Positions 8,001-16,121 of a stretch of 35,958 bases of DNA are shown one piece after another. Position numbers and translations under genes: made by a program. The notes below the pieces were generated by a model that saw only the letters and a list, made by a program, of their open reading frames with translations, had not been told where the DNA came from and did not search any database. Within the stretch, counting starts at the first letter, position 1. The number at the start of each line of letters is the position of its first letter. The stretch is from assembly GCA_900314455.1 (NCBI GenBank), contig OMVI01000102.1, forward strand, positions 1 to 35,958, given 5' to 3'. This DNA is from an uncultured Prevotella sp. Lineage in GTDB: Bacteria > Bacteroidota > Bacteroidia > Bacteroidales > Bacteroidaceae.

Positions 8001-9489
8001 CAACCCGCAACTTACCGTTAATATCATCCAAGGAAGCAAGTCCCTTAAAGACTCCTCCATGAAGGGCTCCGTCGACAACTATGTTCTTGTAGGAGTAGCC
8101 TCGATAATCAAATTGACCTACGTTGCCTTTGGCAACAACATCGAACTTCTCTAGCTTGAAAGGTGAAGGAATTTCTCCTTTAGCCTGAACGTCGCCACGA
8201 ACAATACCGAAATCGTTGTTGGCAAGTATCTGCTGCAAGTCGACTCCATCAGTCTTGATATGCCCATCGAATTTATTATTGTCCCATTTTATTGCCAAAG
8301 CGACATCGCCTACACCACTCTTTATGTTTCCGTCAGCTGTTATCTTGTTGCCAAGACCGGAGGCATTGCCATTAAAATAAACATTGCCGAGACGGCTTAT
8401 AACTGCAGGAAGTTCAATATTCCTGCTTCTGAAATTTCTTTCTATGAACTTAATACCATCCGCGCTCACCTTAAAGGGATTGGCATGGAGTGTCCAACTA
8501 AGGCCTTTATCAAGCTTTCGAAGCTCTCCGCTGCCACGAACGCTGATGCTTTCATCGTCAGATTCGACAAGCAATTTGTCTACATCAACATTCTTAGTCG
8601 TACCAGACACGTTGGCAAACATTTTTACTTGCCCCTTAAAACTACGGAGAGTTGGCTCCAACCAAGCCAAATCGGCAGGAGCAAACGTGCTCTTACGCAA
8701 CAGGACATGGTATCTTAGTGAATTGGTATCGAGCTGTTTGCCATTGAACTTGTATGTTGCGCTGATTTCAGGGAAGAAGATACTTGTATTCGGAAGTTTA
8801 ATGCTGAAGTTACTTAACTTTGCAGACTTCGCATCAGCTTTAAACTTAAAGCTCAAATCTCGGAGGTCAAGGCCGGAGGCTTCGTTGAAGGACAGGCGCT
8901 TCAAAACAAAGTCAACATTGTCGCTAGTCAGATGATTGAGCAGCATGTGTGAGCTCAAATTGGTAACACTAAGATGATTAACGTCGAACTGACCTTTGCG
9001 TGGCTTGGAATAATCGTTCCACTTGACAGCGCCATTCCTTATGACAAGACTGCTTATACGAAGGTCTAATGTTGTCTTGCCGCCACCTCCTGAAGATAGA
9101 GAATCTAGAGCGAACTGGAAGTTAGGAGCACTTTTGGCATCTCGCTTGTAAAAGTCCGCGTTCAGTCCAAAGAGCTGGGCAGATGACACCGAAACCTTTC
9201 CGGAAAAGAGAGGAATGATGTCTATTGTAGCAGACATTCGCGTTGCACACAGCATTTTTTTGTGTTGCTGGTCGTAAATGCGGACATCATCAATTACGAC
9301 ACGGTTCAAAAAGCCCAAATCAACACGGCCTACCTCGACCTTTGTTCCCAACTTCTTACTCAGAGCACTTGCGACCTCGGCACCCGTGAAATTTTGTATA
9401 GCCGGAATATGAAGCAAAATGATGACAGCAAAATATAATGCCGCCACCGACCACAGAATAACGTTTATAACCTTGCGCATTTGCTTCAT
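5059..9489 (-). CDS. tamB: TamB/DUF490-type translocation and assembly module protein
   Basis: 1476 residues. One N-terminal membrane segment (about 10-30) is followed by a very long periplasmic region of AsmA-like, repetitive beta-strand sequence (many short hydrophobic/polar alternations such as VDGVDLQQILANNDFG). It ends in a DUF490/TamB C-terminal domain (about 1130-1450) with the typical TPEFTLRVLMDESTGDHMDF, a stretch of predicted beta-strands and the final FVLKKDFNGWKDFF. TamB-family proteins bridge inner and outer membrane and are linked to outer-membrane protein assembly or phospholipid transport; Bacteroidetes versions are paired with a BamA-family protein called TamL. No TamA/TamL gene is in this window. 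The gene is divergent from nqrA, with a possible -7 (TAGTTTTG, minus strand, 9505-9498) very close to the start. Family call is strong; exact cargo unknown. Confidence 0.9.
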   Translation of the reverse strand: MKQMRKVINVILWSVAALYFAVIILLHIPAIQNFTGAEVASALSKKLGTKVEVGRVDLGFLNRVVIDDVRIYDQQHKKMLCATRMSATIDIIPLFSGKVSVSSAQLFGLNADFYKRDAKSAPNFQFALDSLSSGGGGKTTLDLRISSLVIRNGAVKWNDYSKPRKGQFDVNHLSVTNLSSHMLLNHLTSDNVDFVLKRLSFNEASGLDLRDLSFKFKADAKSAKLSNFSIKLPNTSIFFPEISATYKFNGKQLDTNSLRYHVLLRKSTFAPADLAWLEPTLRSFKGQVKMFANVSGTTKNVDVDKLLVESDDESISVRGSGELRKLDKGLSWTLHANPFKVSADGIKFIERNFRSRNIELPAVISRLGNVYFNGNASGLGNKITADGNIKSGVGDVALAIKWDNNKFDGHIKTDGVDLQQILANNDFGIVRGDVQAKGEIPSPFKLEKFDVVAKGNVGQFDYRGYSYKNIVVDGALHGGVFKGLASLDDINGKLRVDGTVSKEKVVATIDAQHVNLKKLKLTDALGDVTFGFQAKADMSGHDLNHLNGEVNINNFTASDNRNNYNIEHLSARVKNNFRQRSADIESDFGNVRLSGNYDYATLPSSIQSVLSHHLPSLFASRPKPTGNNFHISANMVNVDIIRKLFNIPLSVNGVVSVEGSVNDPAHAIDAELSASEVRYGSNLIRNANVDLNTVNGELAMTCNGEYANNGGRPLVVGLTANANSDNIALNGNWDLQGGKPLYGDVNAKVRLYRNEKNQTSVEVSVLPSEEVFDTIHISVLPSHLIYSHNMLDIDHFEVLNCEQRVTVNGQTTGNENDSLMVDFANINLKYVLDLVGFNSVSFTGLVTGKGYVKSFFKSPKAYAKLDINDFRFQGGEFGTLHANVNYDNDIQRISFTSVADDGPDSYTDINGYVSLKDNYLDIPMRAHGTKLQFLEGFAGNVMKNVTARGSGWCRIFGDLSHVNLEGDMYANGDVEIIQTKTVYTMRNSLIHMVPDEIEFSNDSIYDKDGNLGIVNGALHHHNLHGLTFDIHVDVKDFLCLDLPDFDDNTFRGVIYGTGECDIIGRKNETTINANITPDRKSYMEYDAGYSGSPGDNSFIHWNDVTPTDSDSVRYRLDVEPVNGGAPREIPDIPSDFRMNLLINTTPEFTLRVLMDESTGDHMDFHGNGVVRATYYNKGAFQMFGNYDVDDGIYTMTINNLVKKFFSFQPGSSIAFNGNPFDARLNLKAQYTVNGVSLSDLQLGRSFTSGNIRVNCLMNIAGTPLKPTVTFDLDLPTLSTDAQQMVRSLINSEEDMNQQVLYLLAVGRFYNPGNNNAEIEDNASQSRTSLAMQSVLSGTLSQQISNVLQSVIHNTNWNLGANIATGDEGWSDAEYEGLLSGRMFNNRLLFNGQFGYRDNVTTDNSSFIGDFDIRYLLTPTGSAAVRVYNQTNDRYFTRNSMTTQGIGFVLKKDFNGWKDFFRSSHKKKKTKKSEKNH

Positions 9490-9568
9490 TAAGATTACAA
9501 AACTACTAACTTTTTGAGAAAAGCAGAAAATAAAACGGATAAAATTATGAACTTAACGCTTTTTTTCT

Positions 9569-9576
9569 TAAATTTG
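9569..9576 (+). promoter_or_regulatory. Probable -7 element of the nqr operon
   Basis: TAAATTTG matches TAnnTTTG and lies 55 bases before the NqrA start at 9631. An exact TTG at -33 is absent (ATG at 9547-9549). Its position inside the in-frame extension that begins at 9514 argues against that upstream start. Confidence 0.55.
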
Positions 9577-9630
9577 CACCAACTATTCATTATTTTCAGA
9601 CATATTTTAACAAACCAATCAAGCAAGAAT

Positions 9631-10986
9631 ATGGCAAATGTTATAAAATTGCGGAAAGGCTTGGACATTCATCTAAAAGGAAAAGCTGAGGCGACTAAAT
9701 TCGATTCGCCAAAGGTTAGACACTTTGCTTTACTTCCATCGGGCTTCACCGGTGTGACACCCAAAGTCGTTGTAAAGGAAGGCGACAAGGTCCTGGCTGG
9801 TGACGCTTTGTTTGTCAACAAGTCTTTTCCAGATGTTAAGTTCGCTTCTCCTGTCAGTGGAGTTGTCACAGCCATACAGCGTGGAGAACGCAGAAGGGTT
9901 CTCGCAGTGAAAATAGACGCTGATGAAAAGCAGGAATACCGCGATTACGGTAAAGCAGCCCCTGCAAAACTTGACGCAGACGGCGTCGTTGAAAAGTTAA
10001 CAAGTTCAGGCTTGTTCGGTTATATCAATCAATTGCCATACGCAATTTCTACCAATCCAAGTGTAAAACCAAAGTCTATATTTGTCTCCGCATTAAGAGA
10101 CATGCCACTTGCTGCCGATTTTGAAATCGAATTAAAGGGCAACGAGGAGGATTTCCAGACAGGTCTTACAGCATTATCACGCATAGCAAAAGTTTATTTA
10201 GGCATAGGGAAGCATCAGAATTCCAATGCATTGACATCAGCAAAGGATGTTGAGGTAAATATATTCAGCGGACCATGCCCTGCCGGCAATGTAGGTGTTC
10301 AGGTCAACCACTTAGACCCCGTGAACAAAGGCGAAGTGGTTTGGACTGTTGACCCATCGGCTGTAATATTCTTCGGAAGGCTTTTCCGTACTGGCAAAGT
10401 CGACTTAACCCGTACGATTGCCATAGCAGGCAGCGAGATGAAGAGTACAGGATACGTCGATGTAAAAGTCGGTTCAAGCATTTCCGAGGTTCTTTCTGAC
10501 AACGTTAGCGTAGATGGTCGTGACATACGTGTTATTGATGGAAATCCGCTAACAGGCAGAAAGGTTTCCAAAGAGGACTACCTTAGTGCGCATACATCAG
10601 AGATTACCGCTATTCCAGAAGGCGATGACGTCAATGAATTCGCAGGTTGGATAATGCCACGTCTTAAGGAATTCTCCACTTCTCACAGTTATTTCAGTTG
10701 GCTTCGTGGAAAGAATAAGGAATACGACCTTGACGCCCGCATCAAGGGAGGTGAGCGCCACATGATAATGAGTGGCGAATACGACCGCGTTCTGCCAATG
10801 GACATCTACGGCGAGTACCTTATCAAGGCAATAATCACTGGCGATATAGACAAGCAGGAGCAGCTTGGAATCTACGAGATAAGCCCTGAGGATTTCGCAT
10901 TGGCTGAATTCGTGGATTCATCTAAGCTTCCGCTGCAAAAGATTGTACGTCAAGGACTTGATATTCTACGCAAAGAGAATGCATAG
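9631..10986 (+). CDS. nqrA: Na+-translocating NADH:quinone reductase subunit A
   Basis: Cytoplasmic-side subunit of the respiratory sodium pump, thought to take part in quinone binding. The chosen start gives 451 residues beginning MANVIKLRKGLDIHLKGKAE, the usual NqrA N-terminus and length. A longer reading frame from 9514 adds about 39 unusual residues and would begin upstream of the -7 element at 9569-9576, so it was not used. Further family signs are HFALLPSGFTGVTPKVVVKEGD, FASPVSGVVTAIQRGERR, and the C-terminal GEYDRVLPMDIYGEYLIKAI. It is first in a six-gene operon, 55 bases before nqrB. Confidence 0.96.
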   Translation: MANVIKLRKGLDIHLKGKAEATKFDSPKVRHFALLPSGFTGVTPKVVVKEGDKVLAGDALFVNKSFPDVKFASPVSGVVTAIQRGERRRVLAVKIDADEKQEYRDYGKAAPAKLDADGVVEKLTSSGLFGYINQLPYAISTNPSVKPKSIFVSALRDMPLAADFEIELKGNEEDFQTGLTALSRIAKVYLGIGKHQNSNALTSAKDVEVNIFSGPCPAGNVGVQVNHLDPVNKGEVVWTVDPSAVIFFGRLFRTGKVDLTRTIAIAGSEMKSTGYVDVKVGSSISEVLSDNVSVDGRDIRVIDGNPLTGRKVSKEDYLSAHTSEITAIPEGDDVNEFAGWIMPRLKEFSTSHSYFSWLRGKNKEYDLDARIKGGERHMIMSGEYDRVLPMDIYGEYLIKAIITGDIDKQEQLGIYEISPEDFALAEFVDSSKLPLQKIVRQGLDILRKENA

Positions 10987-11041
10987 TTTGCTTTAAACAA
11001 GAAACATACAACTCATAAAATTCAACTTAATATTTTAAAAT

Positions 11042-12196
11042 ATGAGTTTAAGAAATTATTTAGACAAGATACGCCCGAAGTTCGAAGAAGGTGGGAAACT
11101 GCATGCCTTCAAGAGCGTCTACGACGGTTTTGACTCGTTCCTATATGTCTCCTCTGAAACATCGAGCAGTGGAACGTCAATCCATGACGCCATCGACTCG
11201 AAGCGCATAATGAGTATTGTGGTGATAGCACTTATACCTGCAATGCTATTCGGAATGTATAATATAGGCTATCAGAACGCTTATCTCGCCGGAAAACTTT
11301 CCGAAGCAACTTTCTGGGGAATGTTCTTCTACGGTTTTCTGGCACTTCTTCCAAACATATTAGTATCTTACATCGTCGGACTTGGTATCGAGTTCGCATG
11401 GGCACAGTGGAAACATGAGGAGATACAAGAGGGATACTTGGTAACTGGAATTCTCATCCCGCTTATCACCCCTGTCACAATTCCACTTTGGATGCTGGCT
11501 CTTGCAGTAGCCTTCTCCGTAATATTCGCCAAGGAAATCTTTGGAGGTACGGGCATGAACATCTTCAACCCTGCTCTAGTAGCACGTGCCTTCCTGTTCT
11601 TCAGCTATCCGAGCAAGATGACCGGCGACTCTGTCTGGGTCGCAAAGAGCGCTATATGCGGTTTAGGCTTTGACGTAGCTGACGGCAAGACAATGGCAAC
11701 TCCATTAGGAGAGATGGCTCAAGGAGCGAACATTCCTTTCAATATGGATTGGATTTACGGTTTGATTCCGGGCTCAGTGGGCGAGACTTCGCTTATCGCT
11801 ATTGCCATCGGAGCCGTCATTTTGCTGTGGTGCGGAATTGCAAGTTGGAAGACTATGCTCAGCGTTTTCATCGGAGGCGGTGTGCTGGGAGCCATATTCA
11901 ACGCTACAGGTTCGCTAACTCTTCCTTGGTACGAGTACCTTGTTCTTGGAGGATTTGCTTTCGGAGCTGTCTTTATGGCAACAGACCCGGTTACAAGTGC
12001 ACGTACAGAGACCGGTAAATGGATTTACGGGTTCATCGTCGGTGCTATGGCAGTGATTATTCGCGTACTGAATGCCGGCTATCCGGAAGGCATGATGCTA
12101 GCCATTCTCTTCGGTAATATGTTTGCTCCGCTTATCGACTATTGTGTAGTACAGCACAATATCAGCAAGCGTGCCAATCGTGTAAAAAACAAATAA
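11042..12196 (+). CDS. nqrB: Na+-translocating NADH:quinone reductase subunit B
   Basis: 384-residue integral membrane subunit with about ten hydrophobic segments and the family stretch GTGMNIFNPALVARAFLFFS (170-189). NqrB normally carries FMN bound by a phosphoester to a threonine in a D-x-x-(S/T)-G-A-T motif and a non-covalent riboflavin. Here the matching position reads DGKTMATPLGEM (214-225): the acceptor would be T220, but the usual Gly is Met. The C-terminal half has MATDPVTSARTETGKWIYG (about 317-335), also typical. It sits between nqrA and nqrC, with 10 bases to nqrC. The call is secure; the flavin motif deserves checking. Confidence 0.96.
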   Translation: MSLRNYLDKIRPKFEEGGKLHAFKSVYDGFDSFLYVSSETSSSGTSIHDAIDSKRIMSIVVIALIPAMLFGMYNIGYQNAYLAGKLSEATFWGMFFYGFLALLPNILVSYIVGLGIEFAWAQWKHEEIQEGYLVTGILIPLITPVTIPLWMLALAVAFSVIFAKEIFGGTGMNIFNPALVARAFLFFSYPSKMTGDSVWVAKSAICGLGFDVADGKTMATPLGEMAQGANIPFNMDWIYGLIPGSVGETSLIAIAIGAVILLWCGIASWKTMLSVFIGGGVLGAIFNATGSLTLPWYEYLVLGGFAFGAVFMATDPVTSARTETGKWIYGFIVGAMAVIIRVLNAGYPEGMMLAILFGNMFAPLIDYCVVQHNISKRANRVKNK

Positions 12197-12206
12197 AGGA
12201 GGACGG

Positions 12207-12926
12207 ATGATGAAAACAAACAGCAATTCGTATACAATAATATATTCTGCGATACTTGTTGTCGTAGTGGCTTTCTTGCTCGCATTCGTCTTTCAGGCAC
12301 TGAAACCTGCACAAGACGCCAACGTAGCCTTGGACAAGCAGAAGCAGATACTTTATGCTTTGAACCAAAGTCACAAGATGACAGATGCCGAAGCGAAGCA
12401 GAAATACAAGGAAATGATTATTTCCGACGACGTCATTGATGCTGACGGAAACGTTGTAAAGAAAGGCTCACAAGGCGGAACGGAAGCTGGTTTCAAACTC
12501 AACAGCCAGGATGCAAAGAACGGAAAGCTAGCCCTCTACCGTTGCAAAGTCGATGGCAAGGACAAGTATGTAATACCTATTTATGGCAATGGCCTATGGG
12601 GACCGATAAGCGGATATATCGCAATCAACGAAGACAAAGCAACCGTCTTTGGTGCATACTTCAACCATGAAAGCGAAACGGCAGGCCTCGGTGCTGAGAT
12701 AAAAGACAATACAACATGGCAGCAGCAGTTCAGGGGAAAGCATCTCTTTGCCTCAAACCCATCAAAGATAGCTCTTTCTGTCGTTAAGAAGGGAACTGTA
12801 AAGAACCCGGATTACGAAGTTGACGGAGTGACTGGTGCTACACTGACCTCCAACGGTGTATCCGACATGCTCAAAGCAGATAAGGGCGGACTGCAACCGT
12901 ATGTTAAATTTCTTAGTCAAAAGTAA
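12207..12926 (+). CDS. nqrC: Na+-translocating NADH:quinone reductase subunit C
   Basis: 239 residues: one N-terminal membrane helix (about 11-30) followed by a periplasmic FMN-binding domain. The covalent flavin motif EVDGVTGATLTSNGV (204-218) is intact, with T212 as the expected FMN-bearing threonine. Other family parts are PIYGNGLWGPISGYIAI (about 124-140) and HESETAGLGAEI (about 154-165). Two ATG codons follow each other (12207, 12210). The strong Shine-Dalgarno AAAGGAGG at 12195-12202 is better spaced (7 bases) from the second, so translation may begin at 12210. The flavin transferase ApbE that would load FMN is not in this window. Confidence 0.96.
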   Translation: MMKTNSNSYTIIYSAILVVVVAFLLAFVFQALKPAQDANVALDKQKQILYALNQSHKMTDAEAKQKYKEMIISDDVIDADGNVVKKGSQGGTEAGFKLNSQDAKNGKLALYRCKVDGKDKYVIPIYGNGLWGPISGYIAINEDKATVFGAYFNHESETAGLGAEIKDNTTWQQQFRGKHLFASNPSKIALSVVKKGTVKNPDYEVDGVTGATLTSNGVSDMLKADKGGLQPYVKFLSQK

Positions 12927-12929
12927 GAT

Positions 12930-13553
12930 ATGGAATTATTCTCAAAACAAAATAAGCGGGTATTTACCGAGCCACTGAACCTGAATAATCCTATTATGGT
13001 TCAGGTGTTGGGTATTTGCTCTTCGTTGGCAGTTACTTCTCAGTTGAAGCCTGCAATTGTGATGGGATTGGCTGTGACCATCATCACGGCTTTCTCGAAC
13101 GTTATTATATCGTTGATACGAAAGACTATTCCAAACCGAATAAGAATTATTGTTCAACTTGTGGTCGTTGCAGCCCTTGTTACAATCGTAAGTCAGATAC
13201 TCAAGGCTGTAGCTTACGATGTCAGCGTGCAATTGTCCGTTTACGTTGGACTTATCATCACCAACTGTATTCTCATGGGACGTCTCGAGGCTTTCGCCAT
13301 GACCAACAAGCCTTGGCCTAGTTTCCTTGACGGTCTCGGCAACGGACTTGGCTACGCAATGATACTCGTCATTGTCGGTGCATTCCGCGAATTCTTTGGC
13401 CGTGGCTCACTGCTCGGCTTCCAAATCATACCGAAGAACATCTGCGACGCAGGCTGGAACAACGGCATGATGACAATGCCGGCAATGGCTCTTATTCTCT
13501 TGGGATGTGTGATATGGATACATCGCGCTTACTTCAGCAAGGACGACAAATAA
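12930..13553 (+). CDS. nqrD: Na+-translocating NADH:quinone reductase subunit D
   Basis: 207-residue membrane subunit with six predicted helices and the family signature GLIITNCILMGRLEAFAM (about 107-124). NqrD and NqrE are homologous, inverted-topology subunits that in known structures bind a 2Fe-2S cluster between them, in line with the conserved Cys in the ITNCI stretch. It starts only 3 bases after nqrC and is followed by nqrE after 20 bases, so it is co-transcribed. Confidence 0.96.
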   Translation: MELFSKQNKRVFTEPLNLNNPIMVQVLGICSSLAVTSQLKPAIVMGLAVTIITAFSNVIISLIRKTIPNRIRIIVQLVVVAALVTIVSQILKAVAYDVSVQLSVYVGLIITNCILMGRLEAFAMTNKPWPSFLDGLGNGLGYAMILVIVGAFREFFGRGSLLGFQIIPKNICDAGWNNGMMTMPAMALILLGCVIWIHRAYFSKDDK

Positions 13554-13573
13554 AAAACAAGTAGGACTATTAA

Positions 13574-14200
13574 ATGGAACATATAATAAATCTTTTCATA
13601 AGGTCGATATTTGTCGACAACATGATATTCTCCTTCTTCCTCGGCATGTGCTCTTTCCTTGCCGTATCGAAGAATGTCAAGACTTCACTTGGACTCGGAT
13701 TGGCTGTGACTTTCGTTCTTGTCATAACCGTACCTGTCGACTATCTCCTTCAGACGAAGGTCCTTGGACCTGACTGTCTCATACAAGGAGTAGACCTGTC
13801 ATATCTTAGTTTTATCCTCTTTATTGCGGTTATAGCTGGTATAACACAGATTGTTGAGATGGCAGTCGAGAAATATTCGCCTTCACTATATGGTGCTTTG
13901 GGCATATTCCTTCCGCTTATCGCCGTCAACTGTGCCATTATGGGAGCATCACTGTTCATGCAGCAGCGCATAGGACTTGACCCGTCAAGCACACAATACA
14001 TCGGCTCAGTCTGGGATTCCATAGCTTACGCTTTCGGTTCCGGCCTCGGTTGGACGCTCGCCATCGTCTCAATGGGCGCAATACGCGAGAAGATGCAATA
14101 CTGCGACGTGCCAAAGCCACTTCAGGGACTTGGCATTACGTTCATTACCGTCGGACTTATGGCAATGGCTATGATGTGCTTCTCCGGACTTAAGTTATAA
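13574..14200 (+). CDS. nqrE: Na+-translocating NADH:quinone reductase subunit E
   Basis: 208-residue membrane subunit, homologous to NqrD in opposite orientation, with six hydrophobic segments. Signatures: [20 protein letters not shown] (14-33), [18 protein letters not shown] (about 113-130) and [20 protein letters not shown] (about 155-174). The cysteines in GMCSF and VNCAI are the conserved residues linked to the membrane iron-sulfur cluster of the complex. Its position between nqrD and nqrF is the standard order. Confidence 0.96.
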   Translation: MEHIINLFIRSIFVDNMIFSFFLGMCSFLAVSKNVKTSLGLGLAVTFVLVITVPVDYLLQTKVLGPDCLIQGVDLSYLSFILFIAVIAGITQIVEMAVEKYSPSLYGALGIFLPLIAVNCAIMGASLFMQQRIGLDPSSTQYIGSVWDSIAYAFGSGLGWTLAIVSMGAIREKMQYCDVPKPLQGLGITFITVGLMAMAMMCFSGLKL

Positions 14201-14237
14201 AAAAGATATCAGACTATTTAATTTGAAATAATAATAT

Positions 14238-15506
14238 ATGGGACCATTCATATTTGCAAGTATAGGCGTTTTCCTCGTCACAATACTTCTCTTGGTTATT
14301 ATATTGCTTATATGCAAGAAATATCTGTCACCGAGCGGAAACGTCACCATCACCATTAACGGAGACAAAACGCTCAGCGTAGCTCAAGGCGAATCGCTTA
14401 TGGCAACCCTTAATGCCAACGGCATTTATCTGCCATCAGCATGCGGAGGAAAGGCAAGCTGCGGACAGTGCAAGGTGCAAGTGCTTGAAGGCGGCGGAGA
14501 GATACTCGATTCTGAGCGTCCACACTTCACACGCAAGCAGATTAAGGAACATTGGCGCCTCGGATGCCAGACCAAAGTGAAAGGCGACTTCAAGATAAAG
14601 ATACCTGAAAGCATACTCGGCGTCAAGGAGTGGGAGTGCACCGTTATTTCCAACAAGAATGTTTCAAGTTTCATCAAGGAGTTCAAGGTAGCATTACCAC
14701 CTGGAGAGCACATGGATTTCATGCCGGGCTCATACGCACAGATACGCATTCCTGCTTACGATACCATCGACTACGATAAGGACTTCGACAAGAATGACAT
14801 TGGAGAGGAATACATAGGCGCATGGAAGAAGTTCAACATTTTCTCTCTGAAGGCACACAATCCGGAACCAACAATACGTGCTTACTCAATGGCTAACTAC
14901 CCCGACGAGGGCGATATCATAATGCTTACCGTGCGCATAGCAACCACTCCGTTCAAGCCGCGTCCACAAGTAGGATTCCAAGATGTTCCGACCGGTATCG
15001 GCTCTTCATACATTTTCTCACTTAAACCAGGTGACAAGGTCATGATGAGCGGGCCTTACGGCGACTTCCATCCTAACCTTACGTCAGGCAAGGAGATGAT
15101 ATGGATTGGCGGTGGAGCTGGTATGGCGCCTCTTCGTGCACAGATAATGTACATGACAAAGACACTGAACTGCCGCGACCGAGAGATGCACTTCTTCTAC
15201 GGAGCACGCAGTCTTACGGAAGCATTTTTCCTTGAAGACTTCTGGGAATTGGAGAAAGAGTTCCCTAACTTCCACTTCCATCTGTCTCTCGACCGTCAAG
15301 ATCCGAAGGCTGATGCTGCCGGTGTGAAGTATTATACGGGCTTCGCTGTCAACTGCATTCGCGACACTTATCTCAAGGACCATGAGGCACCGGAAGACTG
15401 TGAATACTATCTCTGCGGTCCACCTATGCTTATCAAGACTGTCACAGAATACCTCGACAGCCTCGGAGTTGAGCCTGAGAGCATCCTCTATGACAACTTC
15501 GGGTAG
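14238..15506 (+). CDS. nqrF: Na+-translocating NADH:quinone reductase subunit F (NADH-oxidising flavoprotein)
   Basis: 422 residues. One N-terminal membrane helix (about 4-26) is followed by a 2Fe-2S ferredoxin domain with the full ligand set C69, C75, C78 and C110 (ACGGKASCGQCKV, RLGCQTKV). Next comes an FAD domain with RAYSMANYPDEG and an NADH-binding domain with GGGAGMAPLRAQI, ending YDNFG. This subunit takes electrons from NADH and passes them through FAD and the iron-sulfur cluster into the membrane subunits. It is last of the operon, 40 bases before a strong terminator. Confidence 0.97.
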   Translation: MGPFIFASIGVFLVTILLLVIILLICKKYLSPSGNVTITINGDKTLSVAQGESLMATLNANGIYLPSACGGKASCGQCKVQVLEGGGEILDSERPHFTRKQIKEHWRLGCQTKVKGDFKIKIPESILGVKEWECTVISNKNVSSFIKEFKVALPPGEHMDFMPGSYAQIRIPAYDTIDYDKDFDKNDIGEEYIGAWKKFNIFSLKAHNPEPTIRAYSMANYPDEGDIIMLTVRIATTPFKPRPQVGFQDVPTGIGSSYIFSLKPGDKVMMSGPYGDFHPNLTSGKEMIWIGGGAGMAPLRAQIMYMTKTLNCRDREMHFFYGARSLTEAFFLEDFWELEKEFPNFHFHLSLDRQDPKADAAGVKYYTGFAVNCIRDTYLKDHEAPEDCEYYLCGPPMLIKTVTEYLDSLGVEPESILYDNFG

Positions 15507-15545
15507 CATTTAGCAAACCGTAGAAAACTACATATAAACCGTAAG

Positions 15546-15577
15546 AAAGCCGCTGAAATTCAGCGGCTTTTGTTTTT
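15546..15577 (+). terminator. Terminator of the nqr operon
   Basis: AAAGCCGCTG (15546-15555) pairs perfectly with CAGCGGCTTT (15561-15570) around a 5-base loop and is followed by a T-rich tail. Confidence 0.9.
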
Positions 15578-15610
15578 ATATATGACTATACGCAATCAAC
15601 CGATTTTCTT

Positions 15611-15720
15611 TCACACGGAGTTTAAAGATTTTAAAGATTGGTTACGCTAGTCGCTACACACATCACAGCAAAGAGGAATCGGCGAAGCCGACATCTTTAA
15701 AATCTTTAAACTCCGTGTGA
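15611..15720. repeat. Perfect 28-bp inverted repeat with 54-base spacer (MITE-like or structured element)
   Basis: Left arm 15611-15638 (begins TCACACGGAGTTTAAAGATT) is the exact reverse complement of 15693-15720 (ends TTTAAACTCCGTGTGA). Each arm contains the 9-mer TTTAAAGAT twice. The spacer ends in a short perfect hairpin TCGGC-GAA-GCCGA (15679-15691). It encodes no convincing protein. No transposase is nearby and no clear target-site duplication is visible. Confidence 0.85.
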
Positions 15721-15798
15721 GACATTTGTTTTTGGATGGTTGTGCTTATTTAATTTTATTAGATAATTATCAGCTATCATCCAAACTGCTACAAAATT

Positions 15799-15915
15799 CC
15801 ACAGCAGGGGCGTCCCTTGTGGACGCCCGATCGGTATGGAAGACCGACAATTAATGCCTTTTTATTTGTCTTTGCAAGGCAATCGGGCACCCACAAGGGG
15901 CGCTCCTGCAGTGGG
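15799..15915. repeat. Imperfect long inverted repeat, REP/cruciform-like
   Basis: Arm 15799-15832 and arm 15881-15915 are near reverse complements (roughly 29 of 34 positions; several differences allow G-U pairing). The left arm contains its own perfect 8-bp hairpin GGGCGTCC-CTTGT-GGACGCCC (15808-15828). Between the arms lie TCGGT/ACCGA (15831-15847) and TGCCTT/AAGGCA (15855-15881). The whole would fold as a multi-branched structure. GC content is well above the flanks. Confidence 0.75.
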
Positions 15916-16034
15916 TGGCATAGTTGTTTGGACATTTGCGGATATTCGCTTTATATTATTATTCGCAATCATCCAAGCGGCCGCAAAAAACGTAAGAAAA
16001 GTTTACAGTAGAACGAAAGCTGCCGAAATGGCTC

Positions 16035-16121
16035 GCAAAACCTGACCTTTTGCGTTGCAAAACCTAAGCTTTTACAGCCTCAAACCTAACCTTTTGGAAG
16101 CCCAAAGTTGACCTTTTGCAG
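16035..16121. repeat. Four tandem imperfect units of about 19-23 bases, each a small palindrome
   Basis: The best unit is GCAAAACCTGACCTTTTGC (16035-16053), whose ends GCAAAA/TTTTGC pair. Variants follow at 16057-16078, 16079-16100 and 16101-16121, sharing the core AACCTnACCTTTT or AGTTGACCTTTT. No gene overlaps it. Confidence 0.7.

Noticed and set aside
7786-8935. Several plus-strand frames of 86-183 residues inside the tamB-like gene
   Set aside because: Antisense shadows; their composition (Ser/Leu/Arg-rich) is typical of reversed coding sequence.
9514-9630. In-frame N-terminal extension of NqrA
   Set aside because: It would start upstream of the -7 element at 9569-9576 and adds residues unlike any NqrA; MANVIKLRKG at 9631 is the family start.
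15817-16045. Two short plus-strand reading frames of 64 and 69 residues
   Set aside because: They run through the GC-rich palindrome and repeat DNA, have unnatural composition and no start signals.
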